Shown in pieces: positions 9,091 through 18,405 of a DNA stretch of 64,000 nucleotides. Source of the stretch: Lachnoclostridium sp. An118. Its GTDB lineage: Bacteria > Bacillota > Clostridia > Lachnospirales > Lachnospiraceae. Position 1 is the first letter of the stretch, and each line of letters opens with the position of its first letter. Both the position numbers and the translations under genes were made by a program. The stretch covers positions 44,878-108,877 of the forward strand of contig NZ_NFLQ01000011.1 in the NCBI RefSeq assembly GCF_002160985.1, given 5' to 3'. The notes below the pieces were generated by a model. It was given only the letters and a program-made list of their open reading frames with translations. It made no database searches and had not been told where the DNA came from.

Positions 9091-10253
9091 ATGTATCTTC
9101 AATGTACAAAAAAGATGCTCGATAAAATGGATATACAAAGAATCGAAATGCTTCCGGCGGGTGACTGTAATGACGGGGCAGGCGGATTCTATTCATGGCA
9201 TGTAAATTATATTACGGTCAATCGGCGGAAAGCAATCGTGTGTATGAATAATCTGACAAGGTACCCGCTCGTCCTGTACCGGCCAAAAGCAAAGGATATC
9301 ACGCATCTGGAAGAACGGATTAAGGAAGGAATCCGGGCAGCGTTCCGGGAAGAAGGGGTGCCGGAGATCGTTACGGAGGAATATCTGCGAAATTGCGGCA
9401 ATGTGATATACTCTAAAACGGCGGGGAGAAGTCTTGTGGCGAATCTGAACAAGACGTGCGAGACAGTGGGGTACTATATTGAACTCATGGATGAAGAGTC
9501 TGTGATACAGAGAAGGATCAGCCTGGCGCTCGGACGCTATATTGTAAAGTTTGGAGAGGAGTATGACTATCCTTCGGAGAGATTATTCCGGGGGCTTTGC
9601 CTGATGAAAGGAATGCCGGAAGAGAACTGGGAACAGATACTTCAGATCGAGAATTATCAGTTGAAAATTAAACTTATGCTTGCCGGGTATGATATCTGGC
9701 GCCGTATTCTGATTCCGTCCAGATGCACATTCAAACAGCTTCACCGGGTTATACAGGAAACTTTCGGCTGTTTGATTATCATCTCCATGAGTTTACTGTA
9801 CTAGACGAAACGTATATTCCGGAAGAGCATACCCCATTATATGCATGGCCGATAAAAATCAGGATTGTCGATGGAGAAGACCCGGAAGCGGAAGAGTATC
9901 TGGAACCGGATCAGTATGAAGTGAAATACGATAACCGGACAAGTCTGAGAGAAATTTTCAGTGATATGGAACGATGTCTCTATACATATGATTTTGGAGA
10001 CAACTGGGAACATGAGATTCTGCTGGAAAAAGTGATAAAGGACAGCCATAACCGTTTTCCGGTCCTGCTGGAACGTGAAGGAGAAAGACCGCCGGAAGAT
10101 GTAGGGGGACCGACTGGATTCAAGGAGTATCTACGTGTCATTTCTGATCCTGAATCTCCGGAATATGAGTCCATGGCTGCATGGTCGGAAATAACAAAAG
10201 CAAAAAAGAGAACCGTAGAGGAGATCAACCGAAGTCTGCGGTATTATCACTGA
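9091..10253 (+). pseudogene. DUF6933 plus pRiA4b/TnpR-family fusion, frameshifted
   Basis: The ATG at 9091 (GGCGGTGGAAAGAG upstream) opens a frame whose first 100 residues look like the DUF6933 domain (YLQCTKKMLDKM, VCMNNLTRYPLVLY). A linker and the start of a pRiA4b ORF-3-like domain follow (LMLAGYDIWRRILIPSRCTF, then LHRVIQETFGC). That domain continues one frame over, FDYHLHEFTVLDETYIPE to the stop at 10253, including YTYDFGDNWEHEI and PPEDVGGPTGF. Adding one T to the TTT run near 9763-9766 repairs the join to a protein of about 387 residues. The pRiA4b family has no settled role; some members lie beside transposon resolvases. The shift may be a sequencing error. Confidence 0.7.
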
Positions 10254-10315
10254 GACGAGGATAGAGATCACGGAAAAATCTTGAAAAATAGATGTATGAG
10301 GAAAAGGAGAATAAC

Positions 10316-10825
10316 ATGATCGCACCGAGGAAGATAAAATTTGAAGCGAAGAAAAAAAGAGATGAAAATTATGAATTTCGCATTTTCTTAAAAGGGAATG
10401 CAGATGATAAGGAACTGGATGAGCAGTTCCACAGACTGCATAGAGAGCTCTTTGCCGGATATGACTGCAGCCGATGCAGAAACTGCTGCAAGATGTATCG
10501 CGGGAGTATTCCGGAAGAAGATCTTGCACGGGATGCAGAGCATATGAGGCTTACAAATGAGCAGTTTATTGAAAGATATCTGGGAAAAAAGGATGGAGAA
10601 AACAGATACCAGACAAAAAACATTCCTTGTGATTTCCTCGGTGAGGATGGAAACTGCCGATTGGGCGACTGCAGGCCGGAAAGCTGTAAGAAATATCCAT
10701 ATACGGATCAGCCGGACAGATGGGCGAGCCTTTACAGTGTGCTGGATGTGATCGAAGTTTGTCCGGTTGCATTCGAAATCTACGAGAGACTGAAAAAAGA
10801 ATATGGGTGGAGATACAGGAGATGA
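10316..10825 (+). CDS. YkgJ family cysteine cluster protein
   Basis: 169 residues from ATG 10316 after AAGGAGA. Two cysteine groups define the family: CSRCRNCCK near residue 50 and CDFLGEDGNCRLGDCRPESCKKYP near 105-125. Such clusters bind zinc or iron-sulfur and occur in proteins of unknown biochemical role (UPF0153). No membrane segment. It lies between the pRiA4b gene and the WYL regulator on the same strand with gaps under 70 nt, so this may be one transcription unit from 7112 to 11993. Confidence 0.8.
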   Translation: MIAPRKIKFEAKKKRDENYEFRIFLKGNADDKELDEQFHRLHRELFAGYDCSRCRNCCKMYRGSIPEEDLARDAEHMRLTNEQFIERYLGKKDGENRYQTKNIPCDFLGEDGNCRLGDCRPESCKKYPYTDQPDRWASLYSVLDVIEVCPVAFEIYERLKKEYGWRYRR

Positions 10826-10892
10826 CCTTTCCTCGCAAGGAAAGAATGAGATAATCTTTTTATAAATACAACAAAGGTGTTGAAGGATAATC

Positions 10893-11993
10893 ATGTATGC
10901 AAAACAGCCTAAAAAACTTTTGATCTTGAATATCCTGGATATTCTGCGTAAATATACTGACGAAGATCATCGTTTGAGTCAGAAGGAAATAGCGGATATT
11001 CTGAAAAATGAATACGACATGAAAGCAGATCGGAAAGCAATCCGCCGGAATCTGCTGAATCTGATGGACTGCGGCTATAATATCGAATACAGTGAGACAA
11101 TCAGAAATGTACCGGTGAGAGATAAACAGACCGGCGAAGTCCTCAGAGACAGCAAGACGGGCAAACCGATCATGGAGGAAAATGAACTATGGTCGGATTT
11201 TTACCTGAAAAGAGAATTTACAGATGGAGAACTGAGGCTGCTCATTGACGGACTTCTTTTTTCAAAACATATTCCTTACAGTCAGTGTAAAGAGCTGGTA
11301 GAAAAACTTGAGGGCCTTTCCAATATTTATTTCAAATCCAGAGTCAGATATATCGCCACGCTTCCGGAAGACAAAACGGATAATAAACAGCTTTTTTATA
11401 ATATTGATGTACTGGATGAGGCAATCAATAAGAACCGCAAAGTATCCTTTGAATATGTGGAATACCTGACAGATAAGAAACTTCATTCAAAAAAGAGGGA
11501 AGATGGAAGTGTCAGAGAATATATGATTACACCTTATCAGATGGTGGCAAAGGAAGGAAAATATTATCTGATCTGTAACTATGACAAATATGATGATGTC
11601 TCCAATTATCGGATCGACCGCATACGGAACATAAAAATCCTGGATGAAAAGGGAAAACCTTTCCGGGAATTAAAGTGGTCCGGTCATCAGAATCTGGATC
11701 TGGCAGAATACATGAAGGAGCATGTATATATGTATTCCAGTGAGAATGTTCATGTAAAATTTCGGATTGTAAAGCCCATGATCACGGATGTGATCGATAT
11801 GTTTGGAAAAGATGTGGTATTCTCGGATGAAGATGAGACTCATGTGACGGTCACGACAAAGACAAATGAGCGGGCGATGGAGCAGTTTGCAAAGAACTTT
11901 GCGCCGGATGTAGAAGTGCTGAAGCCGGAGAGCATGAGAGAAAAATTGAGAGAAGAGCTGGAAAGGGCAGTGGAAGTGTATAGAAATATATAA
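10893..11993 (+). CDS. WYL domain transcriptional regulator
   Basis: 366 residues. The N-terminal 65 residues form a winged HTH (KKLLILNILDILRKYTDEDH, then LSQKEIADILKNEYDMKADR). The middle and C-terminal part (KVSFEYVEYLTDKKL, ITPYQMVAKEGKYYLICNYD, NYRIDRIRNIKIL) is a WYL ligand-binding domain with its WCX-like extension. WYL regulators sense nucleotides or nucleic acids and often control defence or stress islands. The ATG at 10893 follows AAAGGTGTTGAAGG. It ends the first gene block of the element and precedes a bidirectional terminator. Targets are unknown; the 8-bp inverted repeat ATATTATG/CATAATAT at 12078-12097 could be an operator. Confidence 0.85.
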   Translation: MYAKQPKKLLILNILDILRKYTDEDHRLSQKEIADILKNEYDMKADRKAIRRNLLNLMDCGYNIEYSETIRNVPVRDKQTGEVLRDSKTGKPIMEENELWSDFYLKREFTDGELRLLIDGLLFSKHIPYSQCKELVEKLEGLSNIYFKSRVRYIATLPEDKTDNKQLFYNIDVLDEAINKNRKVSFEYVEYLTDKKLHSKKREDGSVREYMITPYQMVAKEGKYYLICNYDKYDDVSNYRIDRIRNIKILDEKGKPFRELKWSGHQNLDLAEYMKEHVYMYSSENVHVKFRIVKPMITDVIDMFGKDVVFSDEDETHVTVTTKTNERAMEQFAKNFAPDVEVLKPESMREKLREELERAVEVYRNI

Positions 11994-12138
11994 TATATAT
12001 CAGACAAGAAAAAAACGAAGATTATCAAATTAATAAATTAGAGAATACACTGCAAAATAAATTGCATATTGTAAAAAATATTATGGATTCATAATATGAA
12101 ATCTCTTTACCCCAAATTTGGTAGGAATATTCTCTTGT

Positions 12139-12174
12139 AAGTCCGCAATCAGTTTTCAGGCTGATTGCGGACTT
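12139..12174. terminator. Bidirectional terminator between convergent genes
   Basis: AAGTCCGCAATCAG (12139-12152) pairs perfectly with CTGATTGCGGACTT (12161-12174) around an 8-nt loop, with T or A tracts on both sides. It serves the WYL gene (+) and the gene ending at 12179 (-). Confidence 0.9.
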
Positions 12175-12178
12175 TTCT

Positions 12179-13255
12179 CTATTCTTCGTCATTTTCCATT
12201 AGATCAATAAATTCTTCAAGACTCATTCCTTCTGGAACTTTTGCAACTTCAACGGAAAGAAAAGGACCATTTTTTCCGGTATCTGCTTCATCATCTTCGG
12301 GCTCAGCAGGAGGAAGCAAAAGGTCATGGTAGTCATTGATGAATTTTGTAAAAGTCAACGGATCCAAGGCTGCATGGTTTCTTTTTAAGAATTTGCTTAT
12401 CAGAGGAAAAATCCGATATGACTCAGACAGAGCATCCGTCGGATAATACTCGCAGTCTAATAGACGTGGATAAAGAGCCGCTATTGTGTCCGGTTTATCA
12501 TCACACAGAAAATATCCACATGCATCGTGAGATTCTGTCTCTGCGAGAACAAAGACTCCACCACAGAACATCCCTTCTGGCATATTTGGATTGTAAAGAA
12601 CATCTCCGGAGTGAAAAGGCAAGGAAAAATTTTTCTTCATAGAAATAGAAGTTGGATTTGGGCGATAAAGCACACCGGTATACAAAGCCCATTGGTCTTT
12701 ATCCATATTAACAGCATACATGGAACCTGGACGCACATCCACAAATGCAAGTCTGTAATCCGGGAGAAATCTGGCAGCCATCAGAAAATCCCCGTTGGAG
12801 TTCTCTTTATAAATCGTGATATGAATGATAACTCCTTCATTTTTTGGAATTATCTGCAAGGCCGATTCCAGGGTAGGAAAACCTTCCCGGATGCTGCGGT
12901 ATTCCCGCCAGAAACGCTCCCCTTTTGGAAGAATATGGTATTCTGCATAATAAACGTCAGGCTCATCTGTTTGATAAAATGCACCGATCAGCTCTTCCTG
13001 CTGTACGATATACGCTCGCAGGAAAGTATGTGTGCTGTCTCTGTACTTTTCTTTTAGTCCCATTGTTCGGCTGCCGGTCGGACAGTCGGGAAGAGTTTCT
13101 ATGATCTCCCGCCATGCAGTACATTTTTCCTCTAAACTGATTGTTTCACACTGCCAGGTAAGCCAGGCGGCTTCCAGAGCGGTTGGCTGATATCGGATTT
13201 GTTGTAAATGATTACGGACAGTATCGGAATTGACAAATTTTAAAAAATCTATCAT
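12179..13255 (-). CDS. Hypothetical protein, paralogue of the N-terminus at 13417
   Basis: 358 residues from ATG 13255; rightward sequence AAAGGGGAAAC on this strand is the ribosome site. The first 60 residues (MIDFLKFVNSDTVRNHLQQI, then ALEAAWLTWQCETISLEEKC) closely parallel the start of the divergent gene at 13417 (MNIYRFIQSKSVQEHLEKIN, then LEMAYIIWQCPDATLAERFD). The remainder is soluble, with no known motif, and ends acidic (MSLEEFIDLMENDEE). No signal or membrane segment. The family is unknown to me. The paired divergent arrangement suggests a duplication inside the element. Confidence 0.7.
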   Translation of the reverse strand: MIDFLKFVNSDTVRNHLQQIRYQPTALEAAWLTWQCETISLEEKCTAWREIIETLPDCPTGSRTMGLKEKYRDSTHTFLRAYIVQQEELIGAFYQTDEPDVYYAEYHILPKGERFWREYRSIREGFPTLESALQIIPKNEGVIIHITIYKENSNGDFLMAARFLPDYRLAFVDVRPGSMYAVNMDKDQWALYTGVLYRPNPTSISMKKNFSLPFHSGDVLYNPNMPEGMFCGGVFVLAETESHDACGYFLCDDKPDTIAALYPRLLDCEYYPTDALSESYRIFPLISKFLKRNHAALDPLTFTKFINDYHDLLLPPAEPEDDEADTGKNGPFLSVEVAKVPEGMSLEEFIDLMENDEE

Positions 13256-13416
13256 GTATGTTTCCCCTTTCTACTTTAGAATTCCTTTTTACATGGATTA
13301 CGATACTATCCACAGTGGGTCTTTTTTGGTCCATCATCCTTGCTATACTTGCCTCAACAAGAAAAAGCAAAGGTAAGTTACCGGGAATTAATAAAACATG
13401 AGAGAGGTCATTGCTT

Positions 13417-14040
13417 ATGAATATTTATCGTTTTATCCAATCAAAATCCGTTCAGGAACATCTGGAAAAGATCAATTATATATTTTCTTCATTAGAGATG
13501 GCATATATCATCTGGCAGTGTCCGGATGCGACTTTGGCTGAAAGATTTGACGCCTGGCAGGAGATCATCGATACCATGCCAGACACTCCACTTCCTGACA
13601 GCATGGAACTGAAAGAAATGGAAGGTGTTCATGAATTTTTGAGACAATATGTGAAACTGCAGCAAGAGTTCCTTGATGAATTCAATGGGGAAGAGGACGG
13701 GGTATATTTTTATAGATATATCGTCAGAGAACTACCAAATAAGTCGTGGCCTTGGGAGTATATCACAATAGAAAATTTTGATCATGCTTTTCTGATCGAT
13801 CCATCAAAATATGAAAGCTCTATGGTCTCCTTGATTATGGAGATGGTCAATCAAATTTTAATAGAAGTCTTTTCAGCTGTGGCACAATGGGAAACAGAAA
13901 AGCGGGCGAAGAGACAGAGAGAGGGCATCGAAGCCATGAAGAAGCGGGGAGAATGGGAACGGTATGGAAGGCCCCGTAAATTGGAAAAAGAAGCCTTTTT
14001 GCAACTCTACGAAAAATATAAGGATACACCCGGCTGGTAA
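13417..14040 (+). CDS. Chimeric ORF: paralogous N-terminal domain fused to a serine resolvase tail
   Basis: 207 residues from ATG 13417 (AGAGAGG at 13401-13407). Residues 1-135 match the N-terminal part of the gene at 12179-13255. From about residue 140 the sequence becomes the end of a resolvase catalytic domain: ILIEVFSAVAQWETEKRAKR, then QREGIEAMKKRGEWERYGRP. After the TAA at 14038-14040 the same frame continues to 14112 with SVCEEAHISLATLKRYMREYVP, a resolvase HTH, so a stop codon has cut the original tail. The catalytic serine and most of the resolvase domain are missing, so it cannot recombine. It looks like a resolvase fragment that landed in a duplicate gene. Confidence 0.7.
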   Translation: MNIYRFIQSKSVQEHLEKINYIFSSLEMAYIIWQCPDATLAERFDAWQEIIDTMPDTPLPDSMELKEMEGVHEFLRQYVKLQQEFLDEFNGEEDGVYFYRYIVRELPNKSWPWEYITIENFDHAFLIDPSKYESSMVSLIMEMVNQILIEVFSAVAQWETEKRAKRQREGIEAMKKRGEWERYGRPRKLEKEAFLQLYEKYKDTPGW

Positions 14041-14193
14041 GCATCTGTCTGTGAGGAGGCTCATATATCGCTGGCTACATTAAAAAGATATATGAGGGAA
14101 TACGTGCCATAATTAATATTGATACTACTGTGTCGTTGGTGTGTAATAATGTAAAAATAAAAATTAGAATTTTATGGATTATATGTAAAATTG

Positions 14194-14222
14194 TTGAAAA
14201 ATATAATGGAAAGATATATGAT
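14194..14222 (+). promoter_or_regulatory. Promoter of the double-glycine peptide operon
   Basis: TTGAAA (14194-14199), a 17-nt spacer and TATGAT (14217-14222). This sigma-A-like promoter lies 38 nt before the peptide start codon. Confidence 0.7.
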
Positions 14223-14260
14223 TATAGTAACAATAATCCATGTAAAAGGCGGTGCCGATT

Positions 14261-14401
14261 ATGAGAAAACTGTCTAAAAAAGAAGCAAAAAACGTAACGG
14301 GCGGAAAGAAGTATCAGTGTAGATATTGCAGCTTTTCCACAGACAGTCGTGATGTAATGACTATGCATTATAAGGGGCTGCATAACGTTACCTGGCCGTA
14401 A
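14261..14401 (+). CDS. Double-glycine leader peptide with C2H2 zinc-finger-like core (putative bacteriocin or signal precursor)
   Basis: 46 codons, ATG 14261 to TAA 14401, with AAAGGCGG as ribosome site. The N-terminal part MRKLSKKEAKNVTGG is a classic double-glycine leader, the type cut by C39 peptidases. Cleavage after GG leaves about 31 residues with the pattern C-x2-C-x12-H-x4-H, a hydrophobic residue three before the first His, and a Tyr two before the first Cys. This fits the canonical C2H2 zinc-finger spacing. Downstream on the same strand are a hairpin, an FtsX-type permease, its ATPase and a C39 peptidase ABC exporter, a bacteriocin-type export operon. The role (toxin, signal or metallophore-like peptide) is unknown. 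I know of no named bacteriocin with this pattern. Confidence 0.75.
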   Translation: MRKLSKKEAKNVTGGKKYQCRYCSFSTDSRDVMTMHYKGLHNVTWP

Positions 14402-14413
14402 CTTGAGAACTGA

Positions 14414-14443
14414 AGAACCATGGCCCTTAGCCATGGTTCTTTT
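14414..14443 (+). terminator. Attenuator hairpin between the peptide gene and its transporter
   Basis: AGAACCATGGC (14414-14424) pairs with GCCATGGTTCT (14430-14440) around CCTTA, followed by only four T. Such weak terminators after precursor genes allow more precursor RNA than transporter RNA. Confidence 0.75.
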
Positions 14444-14457
14444 GCGTAGGGGGAAAT

Positions 14458-17034
14458 ATGAATATCATTTATAAACTGACATGGCAGTATATGAAAAAAA
14501 ACCGGAAACGCACAAAGGCGACGATTTTGGGAATTATCTGTACCTTGGCCGTCCTGAGCGCCATCTATCTTTTCTCCCAGACCCTGTTAGATGTGATTAG
14601 AAGCAATATTATAGAAGAGCAGGGCGGCTATCATGCTATTTTCCATGAACTGGATCAAGAGCAATATCTAAAGTTAAGCCAGGACAAAAAGATCAAGCAT
14701 GTTCAATTGGAGAACTGCAGTAGCCATGATGGGAAAAGTGCTTTGTGCGCCAGAGTGGAACTGAAGAAGGTGAACTGGCTTATTTTTTCGACTACACAGA
14801 AGATAGCAGAACAGCTTGGAATGCGACAGCTTCCGGAAAATGAAAGGACAGAATTGCCATACCGGGTGTCCGGGAAATACGATGTTACATATCATATGGA
14901 GCTTTTGCAATATTATGGCATTAACCAGGTGGGGAAATTTGGCGTGGGGGTATTAATCAATTTAATTCTCTTTCTCGTAATGCTTATGGGAAGCGTTTTA
15001 ATTTATAATGCCTATGCCATCTCGACATTTGAAAAACTAAAGTATTTGGGAACGCTTGGCAGTATTGGGGCCACCGACTTCCAAAAGGCAAGCGTGGTCT
15101 ATTGTGAAGGCATCCTGGAGGGGATAGCAGGCATACCTGTAGGGATTAGTGCAGGGGTGCTGCTGGTAAAAGGCATCATCCTTGCTCTTCGGAAGCTTTT
15201 CTTTTATGAAGATACGCTCCTAGTGACCGTGACGGTAAAGGAGATACTCCTGCTTGTTCTTCTCGGATTTATCATGATCTTTTTCGCCTGTCTGTTTCCG
15301 GCGTGGAAAGCTGTCCAGGCGTCAGGATTAGACCTGGCTGTGCGCCCTTATACCATAGGGATAAAAATCCGCCAGAGGACGAATTTACTCGGAAAACACC
15401 GTATATTGGGGACGGTAGGGATGCTGGCGGCAAAAAACATCTGGATACGCCGGAAAAATTATATATCCAATGGAATACTGATTACCCTTAGCTTTTGTGT
15501 GATCCTGGATGGGGCGGCTGCCATGCGGGGGATCAACGGGGACTACTACCCAAGGGATGACCGGAGGCGTGAGAAATTACAGCTATGGGCAGAATTATAT
15601 ACAATGGATCAGGATAAGATTGAAAAATTCTATCAGGATGTAAAAGATCTCCCGGAAGTCACTTCCGTTTCACTGGAACGAAATCTGGATTGGGGCGGGA
15701 TATTATTACAGCCCGGACAGATCCAAAAAGACTTGCAGGAATTTGAGATATCGGGTGTAACTGGCTTTGGTGGGCTTTCACGGGAAGAAGAACTGTCACA
15801 GATTAAGGGTGTGAAGGATATGCACTCAGGAAAATGGATAGAGGGATATTATCTGCGTACGGTGATTGTTGGGTTAGATGACAATACGTTCCAGAATTAT
15901 GTGGAAGCGGCGGGCTGTCAGATCCCGCGTCAGACGGGAGGGGCTTACTCCGTGCTGGTAGAAGATTATGAAGAGGTCCTGACTCCCCAGGGCGTGGATC
16001 AGCGGAGCATCCTGGATTTGCGTCCGGGAGATAGCTTATCCTTTTATTACAGCAGATATGGGGATATGGAAGCCTATACGATAGGAAAATGGTATAGCGA
16101 ACTTGATGAAATAAGACAGGGAAATTTTACGGTAATAGGGACCACGCAGGCCCCCCCGCCGTATCCTTATTTCTCTGGTATGCAAGATAATATAGATGGC
16201 TATCAGGAAAGAACGCTGGGTATTTGTCACATTTATATGTCTATGAGTGATTTTAAAAAGCTGCTGAAGGACCCTGCTTATCATGAGACTTATGGAGAAC
16301 ATCCAACGGATACGTATGCTTCTAATTATGAAAGCAAAAGCATTGCAACTTATGTAAAATTCGAAATAAAAGGGTCGAGAAAAAACGATGAGAGCGGCTT
16401 ATTAAGCCAACTACTGTACGGAGCAGAGTCATCTTCTCAAATGGAAAAGGAGAAGCGGATAGGAGAAAAAATCAAAAAAATTGCCGAGGATGTAGGGCTT
16501 ACGCAGGGAGAAGCGGCGGATTATAATTACATGCTTGCGGACGGAAGGGTATTGCCGGAAAATGACACCTTTGTTTTTAACAGCCGGCTGCTTTGGCAGA
16601 GGAACCAGTACTTCCATTCGGAAAAATTCTTCCAGCTGATCCTGGGATATGGGCTGGTATTGTTGATCACAATACTGTCTTTAACCAATATTTTCCAGAA
16701 TATTTCTACATCTATGAGGATGCGAAGGAAGGAGTTTTCGGCTTATCAGTCCATAGGAATGTCTCCGGCTTCTTTAAGAAATATGCTGCTTTTCGAGGCC
16801 GCCATATATGGGGTGAGCGGTTGCCTAGCAGGCATACCACTAAGCTTTCTTCTCCTGTATCAGGTATACCTTAGTTTTAAAGTAAATTATGCGCTCCGCT
16901 GGGAAATGCCGTGGGATATGGTTCCTGTACAGATCGTGTTTGCAATCCTAATCATTGTCGTACCTGTTGTTTGTGCCATGTCCCAGCTGAAAAATTTAAA
17001 TATTATAGACTCCATCCGGGATGAAAATATGTAA
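14458..17034 (+). CDS. FtsX-family ABC transporter permease
   Basis: 858 residues. There is one N-terminal membrane segment, a short outer part, three membrane segments near residues 155-290 (VGVLINLILFLVMLMGSVLI and others), another helix near 340, a large extracytoplasmic domain (about 360-710) and three C-terminal segments. This duplicated FtsX layout is that of MacB/BceB-like permeases. With the ATPase at 17048 it forms an exporter or a self-protection pump, as commonly found beside bacteriocin genes. The ATG at 14458 follows TAGGGGGAAAT; the ATPase starts 13 nt after the stop. Direction of transport and substrate are inferred from the neighbouring peptide gene. Confidence 0.85.
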   Translation: MNIIYKLTWQYMKKNRKRTKATILGIICTLAVLSAIYLFSQTLLDVIRSNIIEEQGGYHAIFHELDQEQYLKLSQDKKIKHVQLENCSSHDGKSALCARVELKKVNWLIFSTTQKIAEQLGMRQLPENERTELPYRVSGKYDVTYHMELLQYYGINQVGKFGVGVLINLILFLVMLMGSVLIYNAYAISTFEKLKYLGTLGSIGATDFQKASVVYCEGILEGIAGIPVGISAGVLLVKGIILALRKLFFYEDTLLVTVTVKEILLLVLLGFIMIFFACLFPAWKAVQASGLDLAVRPYTIGIKIRQRTNLLGKHRILGTVGMLAAKNIWIRRKNYISNGILITLSFCVILDGAAAMRGINGDYYPRDDRRREKLQLWAELYTMDQDKIEKFYQDVKDLPEVTSVSLERNLDWGGILLQPGQIQKDLQEFEISGVTGFGGLSREEELSQIKGVKDMHSGKWIEGYYLRTVIVGLDDNTFQNYVEAAGCQIPRQTGGAYSVLVEDYEEVLTPQGVDQRSILDLRPGDSLSFYYSRYGDMEAYTIGKWYSELDEIRQGNFTVIGTTQAPPPYPYFSGMQDNIDGYQERTLGICHIYMSMSDFKKLLKDPAYHETYGEHPTDTYASNYESKSIATYVKFEIKGSRKNDESGLLSQLLYGAESSSQMEKEKRIGEKIKKIAEDVGLTQGEAADYNYMLADGRVLPENDTFVFNSRLLWQRNQYFHSEKFFQLILGYGLVLLITILSLTNIFQNISTSMRMRRKEFSAYQSIGMSPASLRNMLLFEAAIYGVSGCLAGIPLSFLLLYQVYLSFKVNYALRWEMPWDMVPVQIVFAILIIVVPVVCAMSQLKNLNIIDSIRDENM

Positions 17035-17047
17035 GGGGGCAGATAAG

Positions 17048-17725
17048 ATGGAAGTGTTAAGGACAGAAGAGCTGACAAAAGAATATGGCTTTGGAGAAAA
17101 TAAAGTCATCGCATTAGACCATGTATCCTTTTCCGTGGAAAAGGGAGAATTTGTTACGATCCTGGGCCCATCCGGATCCGGGAAGTCCACGCTGCTCCAT
17201 CTGGTCGGCGGCGTGGACAGACCGACACACGGGCAGGTCTTTATAGGCGGGCAATCCATTTACAAAATGAAAAACCGGGATCTGACCGTATTCCGCAGAC
17301 GGGAGATTGGACAGATTTATCAATTTTATAATCTCATTCCCGTGCTGGATGTAAAAGAAAACATCAGCCTTCCCGTGCTTTTGGATCATAAGAAGGTGGA
17401 TCAGGAGGAGCTCCAGAAGCTGTTGGAGATACTTGGACTGGAAAAGAGGGCCGACCATCTGCCAAACGAACTGTCGGGAGGCCAGCAGCAGAGGGTGGCG
17501 ATCGGGCGGGCGCTGATCAGCCAGCCCCAGTTGATTCTGGCTGACGAACCTACTGGAAATCTGGACCAGAAAAACAGTTTGGAAATTATCAATCTTTTTA
17601 AAGAATTAAACGAGGTCTACAAACAAACTATTTTGCTGATCACCCATGACGAGAAGATTGCCGGAAACAGCAGCCGGACTATTCGAATTGAAGACGGGAA
17701 GATCATAGAAGATATAAGGCGGTGA
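17048..17725 (+). CDS. ABC transporter ATP-binding protein (LolD/MacB type)
   Basis: 225 residues with all nucleotide-binding motifs: Walker [10 protein letters not shown] near residue 42, Q-loop in [12 protein letters not shown], signature LSGGQQQRV, Walker [13 protein letters not shown] and switch His in [10 protein letters not shown]. It partners the FtsX permease just upstream. The ATG at 17048 ([15 protein letters not shown]) is preferred over one at 17021 because GGGGGC lies 8 nt before it and the earlier ATG is inside the permease gene. It is followed after 4 nt by the C39 exporter gene. Confidence 0.92.
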   Translation: MEVLRTEELTKEYGFGENKVIALDHVSFSVEKGEFVTILGPSGSGKSTLLHLVGGVDRPTHGQVFIGGQSIYKMKNRDLTVFRRREIGQIYQFYNLIPVLDVKENISLPVLLDHKKVDQEELQKLLEILGLEKRADHLPNELSGGQQQRVAIGRALISQPQLILADEPTGNLDQKNSLEIINLFKELNEVYKQTILLITHDEKIAGNSSRTIRIEDGKIIEDIRR

Positions 17726-17729
17726 GAAA

Positions 17730-18405
17730 ATGCGGTTTCGTGGAGTCTATCAACATGATACAAGGGATTGTGGAGTCGCATGCCTAGCGACAATTTGCAA
17801 TTTTTATGGACTAAACGTTCCATTATCTTATATTCGAGAGTTAGAAAAGGTGAATATGAACGGATCTAGTATCTACGGAATTTGTAAAGCTGCCGAGATA
17901 CTTGGAATGGCTGCGGACGCTTATCAAGGAGAAATCGAAGAGTTACTTTCTAACGTAAACGAGACAAAGGAAATAGCAGTTCCATTTATAGTGCACACCA
18001 TAAAAGATGATCTTTATCATTTTATGGTCGTAAAAAAGATAAGCACAAAATCAGTATGGCTTTTTGATCCAGATGAAGGAAACATAAAAATAAAATTAGA
18101 CACATTTGCAAAAATCTGGACAGGATATTTTATTGCTTTTCAATTGACGCCCCTTTTTAAAAAAGAAAACTTAAAAAAGGGAGCTTATCAAAATTATTTC
18201 TTATTTTTTATAAAAATACAGAAAAGAATTTTTTACTATTTTGGGAACTTCTTTGTTAATTGCGGGAATTACAATAGTAAGTACCCTCATTTTCCAACAT
18301 ATTATTGACCATTTTATGATGCACCCGAATTATGAATTCATGAGGGAAGTGAATACTATTTTCGCTATCATAATAGGTCTTTATATCTTAAGGTTCTTCT
18401 CTGAG
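17730..18405 (+). pseudogene. C39 peptidase-containing bacteriocin ABC exporter, frameshifted and truncated
   Basis: The N-terminal 130 residues are a peptidase C39 domain: QHDTRDCGVACLATICNFYG carries the catalytic Cys, YHFMVVKKI the His and WLFDPDEGNIKI the Asp. This domain would cut the double-glycine leader encoded at 14261. The first transmembrane helices follow, but the frame breaks in the T run near 18230; removing one T restores ILGTSLLIAGITIVSTLIFQ to about LYILRFF. At about 18390-18405 similarity ends where mobC begins on the other strand, so the rest of the membrane domain and the whole ATPase are gone. The peptide operon has thus lost its exporter in this genome, unless the free protease domain still works. 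Confidence 0.8.
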
